Source of the DNA: Microbacterium sp. T32
GTDB taxonomy: Bacteria; Actinomycetota; Actinomycetes; Actinomycetales; Microbacteriaceae
Direction: 5' to 3'
Assembly (NCBI RefSeq): GCF_001619615.1
Contig: NZ_LQQP01000001.1
Location: 1-64,000 of the forward strand
Length of the DNA stretch: 64,000 nucleotides
In this document: piece by piece, positions 1-9,004 of the stretch
Numbering within the stretch: position 1 is the stretch's first letter
Layout: every line of letters starts with the position of its first letter
Program-made: the position numbers and the translations under genes
The notes under the pieces: model-generated
The model's input: only the letters and a program-made list of their open reading frames with translations
What the model was told of the DNA's origin: nothing
Databases searched by the model: none

Positions 1-66
1 GACCCATCCACACGTTCTTGCCTATAAGCCCAGAGCGGGCCTCGGACAGGGGGCAGAAATGAGACA

Positions 67-97
67 AGGCCCGGTCGGATTTCTCCGGACCGAGCCT
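67..97 (-). terminator. Candidate intrinsic terminator of the tRNA-Arg gene
   Basis: A 10-bp stem with an 11-nt loop lies just past the 3' end of the tRNA on the minus strand. One position is a C/A mismatch on the plus strand but a G/U wobble on the minus strand, which supports minus-strand transcription. A moderately T-rich stretch follows. Confidence 0.6.
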
Positions 98-117
98 CTC
101 ACTGTCTCAACACAGTG

Positions 118-190
118 TGCGCCCGAAGGGACTCGAACCCCTAACCTTCTGATCCGTAGTCAGATGCTCTATCCATTGAGCTACGGGCGC
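118..190 (-). tRNA. tRNA-Arg (anticodon ACG)
   Basis: The minus strand folds as a complete 73-nt cloverleaf. The acceptor stem GCGCCCG pairs with CGGGCGC and the T-arm carries GGTTCGAGTCC. The anticodon loop is CTACGGA, giving anticodon ACG, which is normally modified to ICG by TadA and reads CGU, CGC and CGA. A tadA gene lies at 49730. No CCA is encoded, so it must be added enzymatically. Confidence 0.97.
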
Positions 191-336
191 AGGGCCTCCG
201 CGCGAAACGGCGCGCAGGCCGTGGTCCAGCATAGACGGGATCGGTGCAGAGGTCTAATCGGCGCCGACGGCAGGGCATCCCGGGCGTGGCGCGCGAGTGT
301 CCGGACGGTGACGCGCGCGCGACGTACGCTGGAGCG

Positions 337-1833
337 ATGAGCGCCTACGTCTCGGCGTTCGAGCTGTTCTCCATCGGTGTAGGACCCTCGAGCTCCCACA
401 CGGTCGGCCCCATGAGGGCCGCCGCAGAATTCGCCGCACGCCTGCGTTCCACCCGAGCGCTCGAGCACGTGGCATCCGTCTCCTGCGCCCTGTACGGGTC
501 GCTCGGCGCGACCGGGATCGGGCACGGCACGCCGGATGCCGTGGTCGCGGGGCTCCAGGGTCTCGAACCCGAGACGGTGGATCCGGATGCCGTGCGCCGG
601 GCGTGGTCGGACTGGACCGACGGGCAGATGCTCGCGCTCGCCGGCAGCCATGGCATCCCGTTCTCGAGAGACCACATCGTGCTGGCGCCGCGCACGCGTC
701 TGCCGGGGCACCCGAACGCGATGACGCTCGCCGCGCGGGCGGCGGACGGCACGGTCCTCTCGGAGGAGACGTACTACTCCGTCGGCGGCGGGTTCATCCG
801 GCGCGAGGGCGAGCCGCCGCGGGTCTCCGCCGCGCCCGTGCCGTTCCCGTACACCGACGCCGCGACGCTCCTCGCGCTGTGCGACGAGCACGGCATCACG
901 ATCGCCGAGGCCGCGCGCCGCAACGAGGAGGCGCTCCGTACCGACGAGGAGATCGCCGAGGGCCTGGACCGGATCTGGGATGCCATGGCCTCCTGCGTGA
1001 ACGCCGGGCTGAGTCACGACGGGGTACTGCCCGGCATCCTGAAGGTGAAGCGTCGCGCGTCGGTCATCCGCGCGCAGCTGGAGGAGATCGAAGCCGAGGG
1101 GCACCGCGAGCTCCCGGGGGAATGGCTCGGGGCGTTCGCGCTGGCCGTGAACGAGGAGAACGCCGCGGGTGGGCGTGTCGTCACCGCCCCCACCAACGGC
1201 GCGGCCGGCATCCTTCCCGCCGTGGCGATGTACTGGTGGCGGTTCCTCGCCGACTCGGGACTCGGCGTCGGCAACGCCGTCACCCCGCACGGTGAGCTCG
1301 TCGGGAGTGCGCTGCTCGGCTTCCACGGTCACGCGGCGACCCCCGCGGAAGCCGCCGGATGGGACGACGCCCAGGTCGCCGAGGCGAACCGGCGCCGTGG
1401 CATCCGTCGCTTCCTCCTGACGGCCGCGGCCCTCGGGTCGCTGTTCAAGAACAACGCGTCGATCTCCGGAGCGGAGGGCGGATGCCAAGCCGAGGTCGGT
1501 TCCGCGTGCGCCATGGCCGCGGGCGGGCTGACGGCCGTCATGGGCGGGACGAACCGGCAGATCGAGAACGCCGCCGAGATCGCGATGGAGCACCACCTCG
1601 GCCTCACGTGCGACCCGGTCGGCGGGCTGGTGCAGATCCCCTGCATCGAGCGGAACGCGATCGCCGCCTCGACGGCCGTGACGGCGGCCCGCCTCGCGCT
1701 GCGCGGCGACGGCACGCACTACGTCTCGCTCGACACGGTGGTGGAGACGATGCGGCAGACCGGCATCGACATGTCGACGAAGTACAAGGAGACGAGCGAG
1801 GGCGGCCTCGCGGTGAACGTCATCGAGTGCTGA
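337..1833 (+). CDS. sdaA: L-serine ammonia-lyase (serine dehydratase), iron-sulfur type
   Basis: This 498-aa cytoplasmic enzyme deaminates L-serine to pyruvate and ammonia. The N-terminal domain starts with the family signature PSSSHTVGP (residues 17-25). The catalytic domain holds cysteines C383, C425 and C436, spaced 42 and 11 residues apart. That is the pattern of the [4Fe-4S] ligands in bacterial single-chain serine dehydratases; a further Cys at 391 is probably not a ligand. An in-frame reading extends upstream, but homology begins at ATG 337. A TACGCT hexamer at 325-330, six bases before that ATG, suggests a leaderless transcript. The gene converges on the MarR gene. Confidence 0.96.
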   Translation: MSAYVSAFELFSIGVGPSSSHTVGPMRAAAEFAARLRSTRALEHVASVSCALYGSLGATGIGHGTPDAVVAGLQGLEPETVDPDAVRRAWSDWTDGQMLALAGSHGIPFSRDHIVLAPRTRLPGHPNAMTLAARAADGTVLSEETYYSVGGGFIRREGEPPRVSAAPVPFPYTDAATLLALCDEHGITIAEAARRNEEALRTDEEIAEGLDRIWDAMASCVNAGLSHDGVLPGILKVKRRASVIRAQLEEIEAEGHRELPGEWLGAFALAVNEENAAGGRVVTAPTNGAAGILPAVAMYWWRFLADSGLGVGNAVTPHGELVGSALLGFHGHAATPAEAAGWDDAQVAEANRRRGIRRFLLTAAALGSLFKNNASISGAEGGCQAEVGSACAMAAGGLTAVMGGTNRQIENAAEIAMEHHLGLTCDPVGGLVQIPCIERNAIAASTAVTAARLALRGDGTHYVSLDTVVETMRQTGIDMSTKYKETSEGGLAVNVIEC

Positions 1834-1854
1834 GGCGCGGCGGGTCGGCGCCGT

Positions 1855-1930
1855 GAGCGCTCACGATCCGGTCGAGCGCTCACGATCCGGTCGACCCGAA
1901 TGTGGGCGCTCGCGCGGATCGTGGGCACTC
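1855..1930. repeat. Large imperfect palindrome between convergent genes
   Basis: Two 29-nt arms (1855-1883 and 1902-1930) match inversely at 24 of 29 positions around an 18-nt centre. The left arm contains a 19-nt direct repeat in tandem beginning GAGCGCTCACG. It lies between the 3' ends of sdaA and the MarR gene, so it could end transcription from both sides, although no T-tract is present. Two other long palindromes at gene ends occur at 12486 and 40626. Confidence 0.7.
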
Positions 1931-1958
1931 GGCGTGCCCAGCCGCGCGGCCCGGCACG

Positions 1959-2390
1959 TCAGCGTGCGGCGCGGAGCTTCGCCGTCAGGGCTTCGAGCTG
2001 TGCGAGCTCGGCGTCGTCGAGGCGCGCCATGCGGTCGGCGATCGTGTTGCCGTGCGCGGTAGCAAGGCGGCGGAACAGTGCGGCCCCGGCATCGGTCGCG
2101 GTGACCAGCGCCCCGCGGCCGTCCTCGGGATCCGCGCACTTGGTGACGAGACCCCGTGAGACCATCCGGTCCACCAAGCGCGAGACGCTCGGCTGGCTGA
2201 TCAGCATGTTCGAGGTGACATCACGCAACCGCGCGGTCATGTTCCTCCGACGGGTCACCGTCAGGAGCACGTCGTATTCGGCCTGCGACAGTTCGGAGAA
2301 GTCGAAATCTGCCCGCAAGTCTTCCCACACTTCGTGCTGCGCACGGAACAGGCTCTCCCAGGCCTGGACGGCGAGGCGACGATCGGTCAT
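1959..2390 (-). CDS. MarR-family winged-helix transcriptional regulator
   Basis: A 143-aa protein of standard MarR length. The winged helix-turn-helix covers about residues 35-105: a recognition-helix region (LISQPSVSRLVDRMVSRGLV) is followed by a wing containing DPEDGRGALVTATDAG. Flanking helices would form the dimer interface. The start at 2390 is set by homology and by a TACCCT hexamer six bases upstream (2397-2402), a probable leaderless promoter. The gene lies just downstream of small-RNA element copy 1 on the same strand. Ligand and targets cannot be told from sequence. Confidence 0.92.
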   Translation of the reverse strand: MTDRRLAVQAWESLFRAQHEVWEDLRADFDFSELSQAEYDVLLTVTRRRNMTARLRDVTSNMLISQPSVSRLVDRMVSRGLVTKCADPEDGRGALVTATDAGAALFRRLATAHGNTIADRMARLDDAELAQLEALTAKLRAAR

Positions 2391-2455
2391 GCACTCAGGG
2401 TAGGGCGTTCCGACCCGCCCGGGGCGGCGCCACGTCCATGTCGGTGAATACAGGA

Positions 2456-2487
2456 AGGGCCGGTCGAAGCGGCATCCGACCGGCCCT
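2456..2487 (-). terminator. Terminator-like hairpin at the 3' end of RNA element copy 1
   Basis: A perfect 11-bp GC-rich stem (2456-2466 with 2477-2487) has a 10-nt loop and is followed on the minus strand by TTCCTG. The equivalent hairpin in copy 2 keeps the stem but has an unrelated loop, as expected of a terminator. Its symmetry would allow it to act on plus-strand transcripts too. Confidence 0.6.
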
Positions 2488-2606
2488 CTGCACCAGAGTG
2501 TCCTGCAATCACATGTGGTAACCGCCACAGCAAAACGGTTACCGTGCGTCGACTCTATAACGGTGAGGTAACGGAAGGGAAGAGGTTTCCGTGACCTTTT
2601 CGTGAT
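2456..2606 (-). ncRNA. Putative structured small RNA, element copy 1
   Basis: This intergenic element is closely repeated at 10363-10517. On the minus strand it has: an inverted repeat (2567-2574 with 2589-2596); a promoter-like TATAGAGT; an 8-bp hairpin (2517-2524 with 2536-2543) whose 11-nt loop is identical in both copies; a 29-nt invariant linker; and a terminator hairpin at 2456-2487. Stem bases differ between copies in a compensatory way while loop and linker are conserved. I do not recognise the family. The MarR gene downstream has its own leaderless promoter, so a stand-alone RNA fits this copy better than a leader. Confidence 0.55.
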
Positions 2607-2703
2607 CAGCGTCGGGAGCGCTCCCGGCGCGTTCGGAAGCTGTAGGAACGGCGGATGCCGAGGGCGGGGTAGGGTCGCGACAACGACCGCCGATGGGGGC
2701 TTC

Positions 2704-5649
2704 GTGCGTTTTCCTCTCTCCGCTTCGCGTGCGGCTCCGCGTGCCGCTTTCGGCGTCGCGGTGGCCGTCGTGGTCGCGCTCGCAACCGCCCTGACGCTGG
2801 CGATGCCGGCACTCGCCGCGGGGGCGGCTGATGCGGGGGCGCGGAGTCTGATCGCCGCGCGCTCCGGGCAGGACACCGGGTTCGACCTCTCGCTGCCGCG
2901 CGCCGCCGACCCGCGGGGCCAGGACGCCGCGGTCCGTGCGGTCATCGCGCAGACGTTCCCGGCGCGCGCCTCCGTCGACCTCGCGGTCACCGAGACCGCC
3001 GGACTCGTGGATGCCGCCGACCAACGGGCGTATCTCGCCGCGGACCTCGGCGGCGCCGACGAGCTTCCCCTCGTCGCGGGGCGACGGCCGGTCGGCGCGG
3101 CGGAGGCCGCGGTCCCGGCGTCCTTGGCCGAGCAGTGGGGCCTCGGCGTGGGCGACACGATCGACCTCGGGACGCGGGCCGTGACCGTCGTGGGCGTCTG
3201 GCGCGCCTCCACCGACGCTGCCGACCGCTGGTTCGGGGTGCGCGACGAGTTCGCACGCAGCGGCGGCTCGGGGCCGATCCTCGTGGTGCCGGAGACGCTG
3301 GACGCCGTCGCCGACGCGCAGGGAGCCGACCGGCGCCTGCATTGGACGCTGCATCCCCGACCCGACGGCCTCGACCTCGCGACGCTCGCCGCGGTCGTGC
3401 GCGCCGCTCAGGAGCTTCCGGATGCCGTGGCCTCGGCGGGCGTGTCTACGGACGATGTCGTCACGTCGGGGCGCCTCCTCCCGACGTCCCAGCTCGCGGC
3501 GGCGCGCGCCGCCGTCCTGGATGCCACCGAACCCGTCGCGCTCGCGTCGGCGCTGCTCACCGCGATCGCCGTGATCGTCCTGTTCGCGGTCCTCGTCGTC
3601 GGCGCCACGGCGGCGGAACGACGTCTGCGCTGGGCGCGGGGCGCCCCGGCGCTTCGCATCGTGGCCGGGGAGGCAGTGCGGTGGCTCGCGCCGGGCGTGG
3701 TCGGGGCCGCCGTCGGTGTCGCGGCGGTGCTCGCCGTCTCGCCCGAGCCGCTGCCGCTCGTGCTCCCCGCGGGGGCCGTCCTGCTGGCGGGCGGTCTCGC
3801 TCCCGCGCTGTTCGTGGCCGTGCTCGCCGCCGCCGATGTCCGCGCGCTGCAGAGCGCGGGCCGTCCCGGCGTCGCGTCTCGCCCGTGGACGGTCGGGGTC
3901 GTGGCATCCGTCTTCATCGTCTTCGCCGGATTCTCGGCCGTCCGCCTGCTCTTTCTCGTGCCTGCCTCGGGGTCCAGCCGCGGGACCGCGCCCGATCCGA
4001 TCGCCGTCGTGGCTCCCGCGGCGGTGCTGCTCGCGCTCGTCGGCATCCTCGTGGTCGTGCCCGTGATCGCATCGCGCGGCGGCTGGGAGCGGCTCGCGCG
4101 GCGCGGCGGCGTGCGCCGGATGCTGTGGGCGACGCGCACCGCCCGGCAGCCGCTGGCCGCGATCGCCGCCGCGATCCTCGTCGGCGCGGCGGTGGGTCAG
4201 CTCGGCCTCGCGGCGGCGTACCAGAGCACCTGGGAGCGCGCCTACGGGTCCGCGCTCGCCGCGCAGGAGGGGACGGCGTACCGCGTCACGACCGATGCCC
4301 CGGACCTCACGTCCGACACCCTCGCCCGGCTCGCGGCGGCCCCCGTCATCGACGGCGTGGCCCCCGTCTGGAACGAGAACACGTCGATCGCCGCCCGCCC
4401 CGCGACGGTGACGCTGGCCGCGCCCGCGGCGATCGCGGCGCTCGGCGATCCCGCGCTCGAGCGAATCGGACGGCTCGTGAATGCCGGGCGCGGCGACGCC
4501 CCCGGGCCGCTTCTGCCCGAGGCAGCCCGGGGCGTGCGCGTCGCGCTGGAGGCCCGCGGCACGACCGCGTCCACCGCCGCGCTGGTGCTCGAGGATGCCT
4601 GGGCCCGGACGGTGGCGGTGGCGCCCGACCCCGACGGAGGGTTCTCCGTGCCGGCGGTCGAGGCCGCGGTCGGTGGGGCCTGGCGGCTGGTCGCCGTCGA
4701 AGTCGCGCTCCGTGGAACCGGGGATGCCGGCGGACAGGTCTCGATCGCCTCGGTGTCCGTCGACGGTGCACCGGTCGATCTCGGCTCGCTCGTCCTTCCG
4801 GTCGACGTCAGCGGCGATGCGCTCGCGCTGCAGGTCGATCCGGGACCGCCGGTGGCGACGGTGGACGCTGCGACCACGCGCGTGCGCTTCGTCCCGCAGG
4901 GCTCCCCGCCACCGGCCGTGGTGTCGCGGAGCTTCGCGGAGTCCGCCGGTGTCGCCGAGGGCGACACCCTGCCGCTCGCCCTGACGCCCGATGGGCGGTC
5001 GTCCGCGGTCCGCATCGCCGCGGTGGTCCCCGCGATCCCCGGCGCTCCGTTGGATTCGGCCGTGTTCCTCGACGCGACGGTCGTCCTCGCGAGCCGGCTG
5101 ACGGTGAGCGCGGGCCTTCCCGCGACCGACGACGTGTGGCTCGCCCCGGCTCCGGGCGGGACCCCCGACGAACTCACCGGCGTGCTCCCGGACGGGGCGC
5201 GGCTCGGCGGGACCGCGGCCGACGACGGGCGGGGTGTCCTCTCGGCGGCCGTCGTGATGCTGTGGAGCGGTGCGGCCGGAATGGCGGTGCTCGCGCTCGC
5301 CGGGCTCGCCGCCGCCGGCGCGGCTGCGCGACGCTCTCGCCGGACCGAGGCCGCCTCCTTGCGCGCGGCGGGACTGGATGCCACCGCCCGCCGCCGTCTC
5401 CGGGTCGGTGAAGCGACGGCGAGTGTCGCGGGCGGGCTCGTCGTCGGCGTGCTCGCCGCCGCCCTCACCGCGGCGATGCTGCTGCCGGCGATGGTCACGA
5501 GTGCGCTCCCGAAGCCGGTGGCGATCGCCGTGAGCGTCGACCCGTGGGTCGCCATCGTCCTCGGTGCCGGCTTCGTCGCCGCCGCCGCCGGGGTCACCTT
5601 CGCCGTCGCGGTCCGCCGCGACATCGCGCCCGGGGAGGCCGCGCAATGA
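2704..5649 (+). CDS. FtsX/MacB-type ABC transporter permease 1
   Basis: A 981-aa membrane protein that starts a four-gene ABC cassette. One N-terminal membrane helix (about residues 15-35) is followed by a large extracytoplasmic domain. Helices follow at roughly 275-305, 325-347, 350-380, 396-418, 432-458 and 485-510, then a second extracytoplasmic region, then three C-terminal helices (about 848-875, 901-930, 949-973). This is the duplicated FtsX arrangement of MacB/Lol-like mechanotransmission systems. The GTG at 2704 follows a G-rich Shine-Dalgarno-like run. The stop overlaps the next start by 4 bp. The substrate is unknown. Confidence 0.85.
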   Translation: MRFPLSASRAAPRAAFGVAVAVVVALATALTLAMPALAAGAADAGARSLIAARSGQDTGFDLSLPRAADPRGQDAAVRAVIAQTFPARASVDLAVTETAGLVDAADQRAYLAADLGGADELPLVAGRRPVGAAEAAVPASLAEQWGLGVGDTIDLGTRAVTVVGVWRASTDAADRWFGVRDEFARSGGSGPILVVPETLDAVADAQGADRRLHWTLHPRPDGLDLATLAAVVRAAQELPDAVASAGVSTDDVVTSGRLLPTSQLAAARAAVLDATEPVALASALLTAIAVIVLFAVLVVGATAAERRLRWARGAPALRIVAGEAVRWLAPGVVGAAVGVAAVLAVSPEPLPLVLPAGAVLLAGGLAPALFVAVLAAADVRALQSAGRPGVASRPWTVGVVASVFIVFAGFSAVRLLFLVPASGSSRGTAPDPIAVVAPAAVLLALVGILVVVPVIASRGGWERLARRGGVRRMLWATRTARQPLAAIAAAILVGAAVGQLGLAAAYQSTWERAYGSALAAQEGTAYRVTTDAPDLTSDTLARLAAAPVIDGVAPVWNENTSIAARPATVTLAAPAAIAALGDPALERIGRLVNAGRGDAPGPLLPEAARGVRVALEARGTTASTAALVLEDAWARTVAVAPDPDGGFSVPAVEAAVGGAWRLVAVEVALRGTGDAGGQVSIASVSVDGAPVDLGSLVLPVDVSGDALALQVDPGPPVATVDAATTRVRFVPQGSPPPAVVSRSFAESAGVAEGDTLPLALTPDGRSSAVRIAAVVPAIPGAPLDSAVFLDATVVLASRLTVSAGLPATDDVWLAPAPGGTPDELTGVLPDGARLGGTAADDGRGVLSAAVVMLWSGAAGMAVLALAGLAAAGAAARRSRRTEAASLRAAGLDATARRRLRVGEATASVAGGLVVGVLAAALTAAMLLPAMVTSALPKPVAIAVSVDPWVAIVLGAGFVAAAAGVTFAVAVRRDIAPGEAAQ

Positions 5650-8141
5650 GGCTGGGTCGGCGCCTCCTGCGCCCGCACCTCGTCGCGTGGAGCCTCGTGG
5701 GTCTCACGGTCGCGGTGGTCGTGGCATCCCTCGTCCTCGTCCCGCGCTACCTCGATGGCGTCGCCGACCGGCGCCTCGACCTGGCGCTGGCCGAGGGGGT
5801 GGAAGCCGCGACGGTGGTGTGGAGCTCGGACCTCGACGCGGAGTTCCTGGATGCCGGGTCCGTCGACGGCATCGCCTCCGCGCTCGGCGACTACCCGGCC
5901 ACCGTCGACGAACCGCTCCGGCGGGCTCTCGGCGAACCGCGGTGGATCTTCGCGTTTCCCGACGTGACCGCCGCCGCGTCCGACGGGCGCTTCGTCCGGG
6001 TGCGCTTCGGCTCCGCGCCGGTGCTGCAGGCATCGTGGACCGTGGTGCAGGGGGAGGCCCCTGCGCCCTGGACCGGGGACGGACCGGTCGAGGTCGCGCT
6101 CGAACGCGACGTGGCGGACCGGCTCGGGGCCGTTCCCGGCAGCACCTTCGCGGGGACCGAAGTGACCGCGGTGGTCACGGCGATCGTGGACTCCGACCGG
6201 GCGCTTCCCGCGACCCAGGGGGTGTTCGCCCGGCCCACGTCGGAGCGCGTGAACGCGACCGACGACCTGCTCACCGGCGGTGCCTACGTCGACCCGGCGT
6301 CCGTGCCGGCACTTGCCGGAGCCCTCGCCCGCGTGCAACTGGTCGCCTCGTTCCCCGTCGAAGGCGGGTCCGTCGCGGCCGTCGACGAGTCCGCTCTCGC
6401 GCGCGCCGCCGACAAGGCATCCGCGCAGGGAGCCACTCTCCCGAACGGGTATCCGGTCACGGTCTCGACCCGGCTCTCGGCCCTGCTGCACGACCTGCAG
6501 GCTCAGCAGAGCGCGCTCGAGACCCTCACCGCGCTGCTGGTGTCGGCCCCGTGGGGCGCGGCGGTCCTCGTGAGCGCGGTGGCGGTCGCCACGGCAGAGC
6601 GTCGGCGCCGGTCCGAGCGCGTCCTGCTGTCGGCGCGCGGGGCGAGCCGGGCGCGGACGGCGGGGATCGCGGGCCGGCAGATGCTCCTCGCCTCCGTTCC
6701 GGGTGCGGCGGTGGGGTGGGCGCTGGCGCTCGTCCTCGCCCCGGATGCCACCCCCTCCGGGTTCCTCGTCGCGCTCGGTGCCGCCGCGGGGGTGGCGGCG
6801 CTCGCCGCCGGAGTCGCCGTGCTCGGCGTGGAGCCGCGCACCGTTCCGCCGATCGTGCGGATCGCGGCGGAGGGGACGCTCGTCGCGCTCGCCGCGGCGG
6901 CGGTCGCGCTCACGGTCACGCGGGGCCTGCCGGAGTCGAGCACCGACCCGCTGCTCGCCGCGACGCCCCTGCTGATCGCGCTCGCCGCGAGCGTCGTGCT
7001 CGCCCGCGTCATCGGGCTCGTCCTCAGCCCCGGGGCGCGGCGCGCGTGGCGCGGGAGTCGGATCGGCGTCTCCCTCGCGATCTCGCGCCTCGCGCGCGGC
7101 GGCGCGCGCGTGCTCTCGATCACCGGCGTCGTCATCGCCGTGGCCACGCTGACCTCGGCCGTCGGTCTCCTGCAGGTCGCGGACGCGGGCATCGCGGAGG
7201 CGTCGGAGCGGACGATCGGCGCCGATGTGCGCGCGTGCGGCGGCGCCGGAGGTGCCCTCCCGGCGGGAGCGGCCGCGTCCGTGTCGCTGCGCACGCTGTC
7301 CGGCATCCCCGTGACCGACGACGGGCGCCTGCGCGCCGTGACGGTCCTCGCGGCGGAGACGGACGACCTCCGCCGCGTGCAGCCGACGATCCCGGCGCCG
7401 TCGGAGTCGGGCGTCGAGGCTCCGGTGATCCTGTCCGCCTCGGCGGCGGAAGTCCTGGCGGGTGCCCTCGAGGTGGGCGGGCGCCCGGTGGCTTCCGCGG
7501 CCGTCGCCCCCGACGACGCCGTGCCGACCGCCGATCCGGCGTGGGTGCTCGTCGACGCCGCGTTCGCCGACGCCCTCGACGCGCCGGCCGATTCCGTGTG
7601 CGACCTGATCCGCGTGCAGCCCGGCGTCGACATCGCCGGCTTCGCCGCCGACCTGCGTCTCGACCGGCCGGATGCCGACATCGTCGACGTCGCAAGCGAG
7701 GCCGCCCGCCGCGCGGCTCTCCCCACGGCATCCGCCCTGTCCCACGTCCTCGTGGGCGTGTCCGCGGTGGCGGTGCTGGCCGCGCTCGCGCTGGCGGTCT
7801 TCGACGCGCTCGCCGCGGCTGCCGAACGGCGACGCACGGCCGTCGTCCTGTCGACGATCGGTGTGACGCGGGCGCGCGGACTCGTGCTCGCCGAGTCGCT
7901 TCCGCTGGCCGCGGCGGCCGCGCTGCTCGGCGGGGGAGTCGGGTGGGCGACGATGGTGGTGATCGCGGGGGCGGGCGGCCTCGGGGAACGGCTCGGGATC
8001 GCGACGGCGATCCCGGCGATCGTGATGCCCACGACGGTGGGCGTGGCGGTGGCGGTCGCAGCCATCGTGGTGGGGGTGTCCGTGGGGGTCGCGGCGATCG
8101 CCGCGCGACGCGGTCGCCGACGCAGAGAGGGACAGGACTGA
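5646..8141 (+). CDS. FtsX/MacB-type ABC transporter permease 2
   Basis: An 831-aa partner of the preceding permease, translationally coupled through an ATGA overlap. It has an N-terminal anchor (about residues 13-35), an extracytoplasmic domain to about residue 295, a central block of hydrophobic segments (about 297-560), a second extracytoplasmic stretch with two cysteines, and C-terminal helices ending in an Arg-rich tail. Two non-identical long permeases plus two ATPases suggest a heteromeric complex that moves a lipid-linked or envelope substrate. That role is inferred from the family; nothing here names the cargo. Confidence 0.85.
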   Translation: MRLGRRLLRPHLVAWSLVGLTVAVVVASLVLVPRYLDGVADRRLDLALAEGVEAATVVWSSDLDAEFLDAGSVDGIASALGDYPATVDEPLRRALGEPRWIFAFPDVTAAASDGRFVRVRFGSAPVLQASWTVVQGEAPAPWTGDGPVEVALERDVADRLGAVPGSTFAGTEVTAVVTAIVDSDRALPATQGVFARPTSERVNATDDLLTGGAYVDPASVPALAGALARVQLVASFPVEGGSVAAVDESALARAADKASAQGATLPNGYPVTVSTRLSALLHDLQAQQSALETLTALLVSAPWGAAVLVSAVAVATAERRRRSERVLLSARGASRARTAGIAGRQMLLASVPGAAVGWALALVLAPDATPSGFLVALGAAAGVAALAAGVAVLGVEPRTVPPIVRIAAEGTLVALAAAAVALTVTRGLPESSTDPLLAATPLLIALAASVVLARVIGLVLSPGARRAWRGSRIGVSLAISRLARGGARVLSITGVVIAVATLTSAVGLLQVADAGIAEASERTIGADVRACGGAGGALPAGAAASVSLRTLSGIPVTDDGRLRAVTVLAAETDDLRRVQPTIPAPSESGVEAPVILSASAAEVLAGALEVGGRPVASAAVAPDDAVPTADPAWVLVDAAFADALDAPADSVCDLIRVQPGVDIAGFAADLRLDRPDADIVDVASEAARRAALPTASALSHVLVGVSAVAVLAALALAVFDALAAAAERRRTAVVLSTIGVTRARGLVLAESLPLAAAAALLGGGVGWATMVVIAGAGGLGERLGIATAIPAIVMPTTVGVAVAVAAIVVGVSVGVAAIAARRGRRRREGQD

Positions 8142-9004
8142 TGGAGCTCACGGCACCGGAGATCGAATGCGTCGATCTCGTCCGCATCTACCGCGGGGCG
8201 GGGGTGGAGGTGCAGGCGCTGCAGGGACTCAACCTGCGGGTCGAGCGCGGGGAGCTCACCGCGATCGTCGGCGCGTCCGGGTCCGGCAAGTCGACGCTGC
8301 TCGCGATCCTCTCGGCTCTCGACGTCGCGAGCGCGGGCACCGCCCGCGTGGCGGGGCACGATCTGCTCGCGATGTCCGCGCGGCAGCGCGCGGAGTACCG
8401 CCGGACGACGGCGGGTTTCGTATGGCAGCAGACGGGCCGCAACTTCCTTCCGCACCTCACGATCGCGGAGAACCTCGACCTGACGCTGTCGGTCGGGCGC
8501 GTTCCCCGCGCCCGGCGCGCGGCACGGGCGGCCGAGGTGCTCGACCTGCTCGGCGTCGCCGCCGTGGCGGACCGGCGGCCGGGGCAGGTGACCGGCAGCG
8601 AGCGCCAGCGCGCCGCGATCGCCCTGGGGCTGGCGAACGGATGCCGCGTGCTCTTCGCCGACGAGCCGACGGGCGAGCTGGACGACGCGAACTCCGCGCA
8701 GGTGCTGGAGGCGCTGCGCGAGGTGAACGAGCAGTCGGGGGTGACGGTGCTCATCGTCACGCACGACGCGGGCGTCGCCGACCACGTGCGCCGGACGGTC
8801 GGCATCCGGGATGGGCGGACGGCGGTCGAGGTCTGGCGCGGGGGCGAGGTCGGCGACCATGCGCGCGAGTACGCGGTGCTCGACCGCGCGGGTCGTCTGC
8901 AGCTGCCGCGGGAGCACATCGACCGGCTCGGCATGCGGGAGCGGGTCCGCCTGCAGCTCGAGAGCGATCACGTCCGGGTCGAGCCGGCGGAGGAGGAGAG
9001 ATGA
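8141..9004 (+). CDS. ABC transporter ATP-binding protein (LolD/MacB type) with atypical signature
   Basis: A 287-aa nucleotide-binding subunit. Walker A (GASGSGKST), Q-loop (VWQQTG), Walker B (VLFADEPTGELD) and the switch histidine (VTHD) are intact. The ABC signature is VTGSERQR instead of the usual LSGGE/LSGGQ. About 60 residues follow the switch region, an unusual C-terminal extension. The start overlaps the previous stop by one base and the stop overlaps the next gene by 4 bp. It probably pairs with the canonical ATPase encoded next to form an asymmetric dimer. Confidence 0.9.
   Translation: MELTAPEIECVDLVRIYRGAGVEVQALQGLNLRVERGELTAIVGASGSGKSTLLAILSALDVASAGTARVAGHDLLAMSARQRAEYRRTTAGFVWQQTGRNFLPHLTIAENLDLTLSVGRVPRARRAARAAEVLDLLGVAAVADRRPGQVTGSERQRAAIALGLANGCRVLFADEPTGELDDANSAQVLEALREVNEQSGVTVLIVTHDAGVADHVRRTVGIRDGRTAVEVWRGGEVGDHAREYAVLDRAGRLQLPREHIDRLGMRERVRLQLESDHVRVEPAEEER

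Noticed and set aside
2456..2606. RNA element copy 1 as a riboswitch or leader of the MarR gene.
   Set aside because: A TACCCT hexamer six bases before the MarR start gives it its own leaderless promoter downstream of the terminator hairpin, so a stand-alone RNA is simpler.
2539..5646. Very long open minus-strand frames across the permease genes and elsewhere (also 4242-7745, 35371-36675, 45445-48390).
   Set aside because: They are antisense to genes with clear homology, their translations are Arg/Gly/Ala-rich without domains, and long antisense frames are usual in very GC-rich coding DNA.
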